Source of the DNA: Methylococcales bacterium
Lineage (GTDB): Bacteria; Pseudomonadota; Gammaproteobacteria; Methylococcales; Methylomonadaceae
NCBI GenBank assembly: GCA_023134955.1
Contig: JAGLUC010000015.1
Span: 1 to 7,353, forward strand
Direction of reading: 5' to 3'
DNA length: 7,353 bases
The translations under genes and the position numbers were made by a program. The notes under the pieces were generated by a model. It did not search any database. It had not been told where the DNA came from and saw only the letters and a program-made list of their open reading frames with translations. Position 1 is the first letter of the stretch. Every line of letters begins with the position of its first letter. Shown here piece by piece: positions 6,167 through 7,353 of the stretch.

Positions 6167-7353
6167 TTAACGCTCGTCCTTGTCATCATCATCTTCAGGG
6201 ATAAAAAATTGTTGATCTACTCCTGTGGGCATGTGAAGACCTTTATTAACCAGTGTAAGAGGAGAGTCTTCATACACTGGGGTTCTAAGCTCATCACTGT
6301 TATCGTTGTTTGCCTCTTTTAACTCGCTCATGGTGATGAGTTTAGAAGGCTGATCAACAGGCTCTACCGCTGTTGAACCATAGGGACTGGTATTAACGTC
6401 TGGAATAACGGGTTGAATTAAGGGGTTAGAGGTGACGGCTGCGTCATTAAATATGGTGCTGATAATGTTTGATACTGTATTATCAGCCACTGTAGAAGCA
6501 ACTACTGGAATGGCTGTTATATCTGCTGTTGTTGTCTGTCCAAGTACAGCAGAGTAATTGGCTCCATCTGTTCCTGCTAAAGAGTTAAGTGTAACTGTTT
6601 TTGCTACTCCTATACTTTCATCATCAAATGTTGAAGCTATTGAGACACTATCTCCTCCTATAAGACCTGCAAGTGTGGCGTTTACTGTTGCCGTTGTTGT
6701 TCCATCATAGACTTTATTATTGGCTGTTATGCCTGATGGGATCAGAGCTTTTTGAGTTACATTTGCTGTTGTTGTCTGTCCTGTTGCTATAGCGTAGTTA
6801 GCAGAATCAGTTCCTGCTAATGTTACTGTATCTACTGTAACTGTTTTTGCTGTACCTACATTCTTATCATTAAATGTTGAGGCTATTGAGTTTGAAACTG
6901 TGTCTCCCGCTATTAGTCCACTTAGAGTAGCTGCTGTACTTGCCGTTGTTGTTCCATCATAAACCTTATTACTGGCTGTTATGCCTGATAGAGTAAGGGC
7001 TTTTTGGGTAATAACTGAATTACCTGAGCCATATATAAGAGCTTCTGTGTTTGAACTGTTAAACCCTGTTGCATAGGTTAATCCATAATCACCTAAGGTA
7101 GAGGTAAACGCATAAGTACCTACATCTTTATTTCCTGTAAATGCTACGCTATCTATAACATTGGCTTTATTTAATGTTGCTAGCACATCGCTAGTTCCGT
7201 CATAGATTTTTGTTTGGTCTACTAGAGTTGCTGTAACTACAGTATTAAAATCAAAGTTACTTAATGCTCTTAAACCTAAGTAACCATCATTTTCAACATT
7301 GTTAGTATCTCTTCCCCAGATAGTGTCTAAATCCCATCCTGCATCGTAGAAGG
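6167..7353 (-). CDS. Large secreted TpsA-like adhesin with YDG/MBG repeats, C-terminal part (5' end missing)
   Basis: The frame is open to the right window edge (394 complete residues), so only the C-terminal part is seen. GTG at 7186 is internal, not the true start. It begins with a W/D/G-rich motif (7262-7351; WDLDTIWGRD, then NDGYLGLRAL) common in large filamentous-haemagglutinin-type proteins. It continues with one divergent and two closely related YDG-type repeats (NKVYDGTTT, STFNDKNVGTAKTV, GTDSANYA). A proline- and acid-rich linker leads to an acidic tail. There is no C-terminal barrel, which fits a two-partner rather than a classical autotransporter. The tpsB gene starts 3 bases downstream in the same direction. 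The haemagglutination/TPS signal domain should lie upstream, outside the window. An adhesin or biofilm-matrix role is inferred from the family. Confidence 0.9.
   Translation of the reverse strand, partial: FYDAGWDLDTIWGRDTNNVENDGYLGLRALSNFDFNTVVTATLVDQTKIYDGTSDVLATLNKANVIDSVAFTGNKDVGTYAFTSTLGDYGLTYATGFNSSNTEALIYGSGNSVITQKALTLSGITASNKVYDGTTTASTAATLSGLIAGDTVSNSIASTFNDKNVGTAKTVTVDTVTLAGTDSANYAIATGQTTTANVTQKALIPSGITANNKVYDGTTTATVNATLAGLIGGDSVSIASTFDDESIGVAKTVTLNSLAGTDGANYSAVLGQTTTADITAIPVVASTVADNTVSNIISTIFNDAAVTSNPLIQPVIPDVNTSPYGSTAVEPVDQPSKLITMSELKEANNDNSDELRTPVYEDSPLTLVNKGLHMPTGVDQQFFIPEDDDDKDER
6515..6751 (-). repeat. YDG-type repeat unit 2 of tpsA (79 codons)
   Basis: Encodes KALIPSGITANNKVYDGTTT and onwards to GQTTTADIT. 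It aligns with unit 1 along its full length with small deletions (VSIASTF against VSNSIASTF; TLNSLAGTD against TVDTVTLAGTD). At DNA level, 20 bases at 6690-6709 recur exactly 252 bases away at 6942-6961, and 18 bases at 6524-6541 recur at 6764-6781. Confidence 0.88.
6752..7003 (-). repeat. YDG-type repeat unit 1 of tpsA (84 codons)
   Basis: Encodes KALTLSGITASNKVYDGTTT and onwards to GQTTTANVTQ. It is directly adjacent to unit 2. The conserved cores are GITAxNKVYDGTTTA, ATLxGLIxGDxVS, STFxDxxxGxAKTVT, LAGTDxANY and GQTTTA. The family is known from long bacterial surface proteins, where such beta-sandwich units form stalks. Confidence 0.88.
7004..7243 (-). repeat. Divergent YDG-type unit of tpsA
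   Basis: Encodes TKIYDGTSDV followed by FTGNKDVGTYAFTSTLG and a tail ending in VITQ just before unit 1. It keeps the YDGT hallmark, the K-DVGTY segment and the unit spacing. It is otherwise well diverged from units 1 and 2, so it is an older copy or a related MBG-type domain. Confidence 0.6.

Noticed and set aside
6170..6187. DDDDK near the end of the secreted protein, resembling an enteropeptidase site
   Set aside because: It is an acidic tail in a bacterial protein; the match to a vertebrate protease site is almost certainly coincidence.
6515..7243. CRISPR-like or non-coding repeat array
   Set aside because: The repeats are in-frame protein repeats of about 80 codons with no short repeat-spacer pattern.

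Overview
The window looks like a low-GC gammaproteobacterial chromosome. The 16S rRNA fragment at the left edge is proteobacterial, reading out on the minus strand from an AAACTGAAGAG start. The order 16S rRNA / tyrS / M23 peptidase / anmK matches, as I recall it, the arrangement in Pseudomonas and relatives. The A+T-rich composition and the YDG-repeat two-partner-secretion adhesin would suit a marine or symbiotic gammaproteobacterium, but the genus cannot be fixed from this sequence.

Layout. Bases 1-211 are the 5' end of a 16S rRNA gene (minus strand). Bases 212-654 hold its control region: promoter P1 (its -35 sits on the tyrS stop codon), a near-perfect P2 with an A/T-rich upstream element, and a leader with a boxB-like hairpin, boxA, a boxC-like motif and a UUCG-capped hairpin. 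tyrS follows on the minus strand (655-1851). It is separated by a short divergent promoter region from an M23 endopeptidase gene (2009-3310) and anmK (3318-4430), which form a tight plus-strand operon. A 32-base gap with no visible terminator separates anmK from a convergent minus-strand pair. The first gene of that pair is the 3' end of a large secreted repeat protein (tpsA, 6167 to the window end, cut by the edge). The second is its outer-membrane transporter gene (tpsB, 4463-6163), only 3 bases downstream.

Function. The left half is translation (rRNA, tyrosyl-tRNA synthetase). The middle is cell-wall turnover: a MepM-type endopeptidase cuts peptidoglycan cross-links and AnmK recycles anhydro-MurNAc released by lytic transglycosylases. 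The right half is a type Vb (two-partner) secretion locus exporting an adhesin-like protein with YDG/MBG repeats; it looks like an accessory insertion beside the conserved block. The most notable points are the rRNA promoter embedded in the tyrS stop, a tiny ORF overlapping the peptidase start, an Arg-to-Lys change in the conserved TpsB loop-6 motif, and DNA-level tandem repeats in tpsA. I found no wholly new system.
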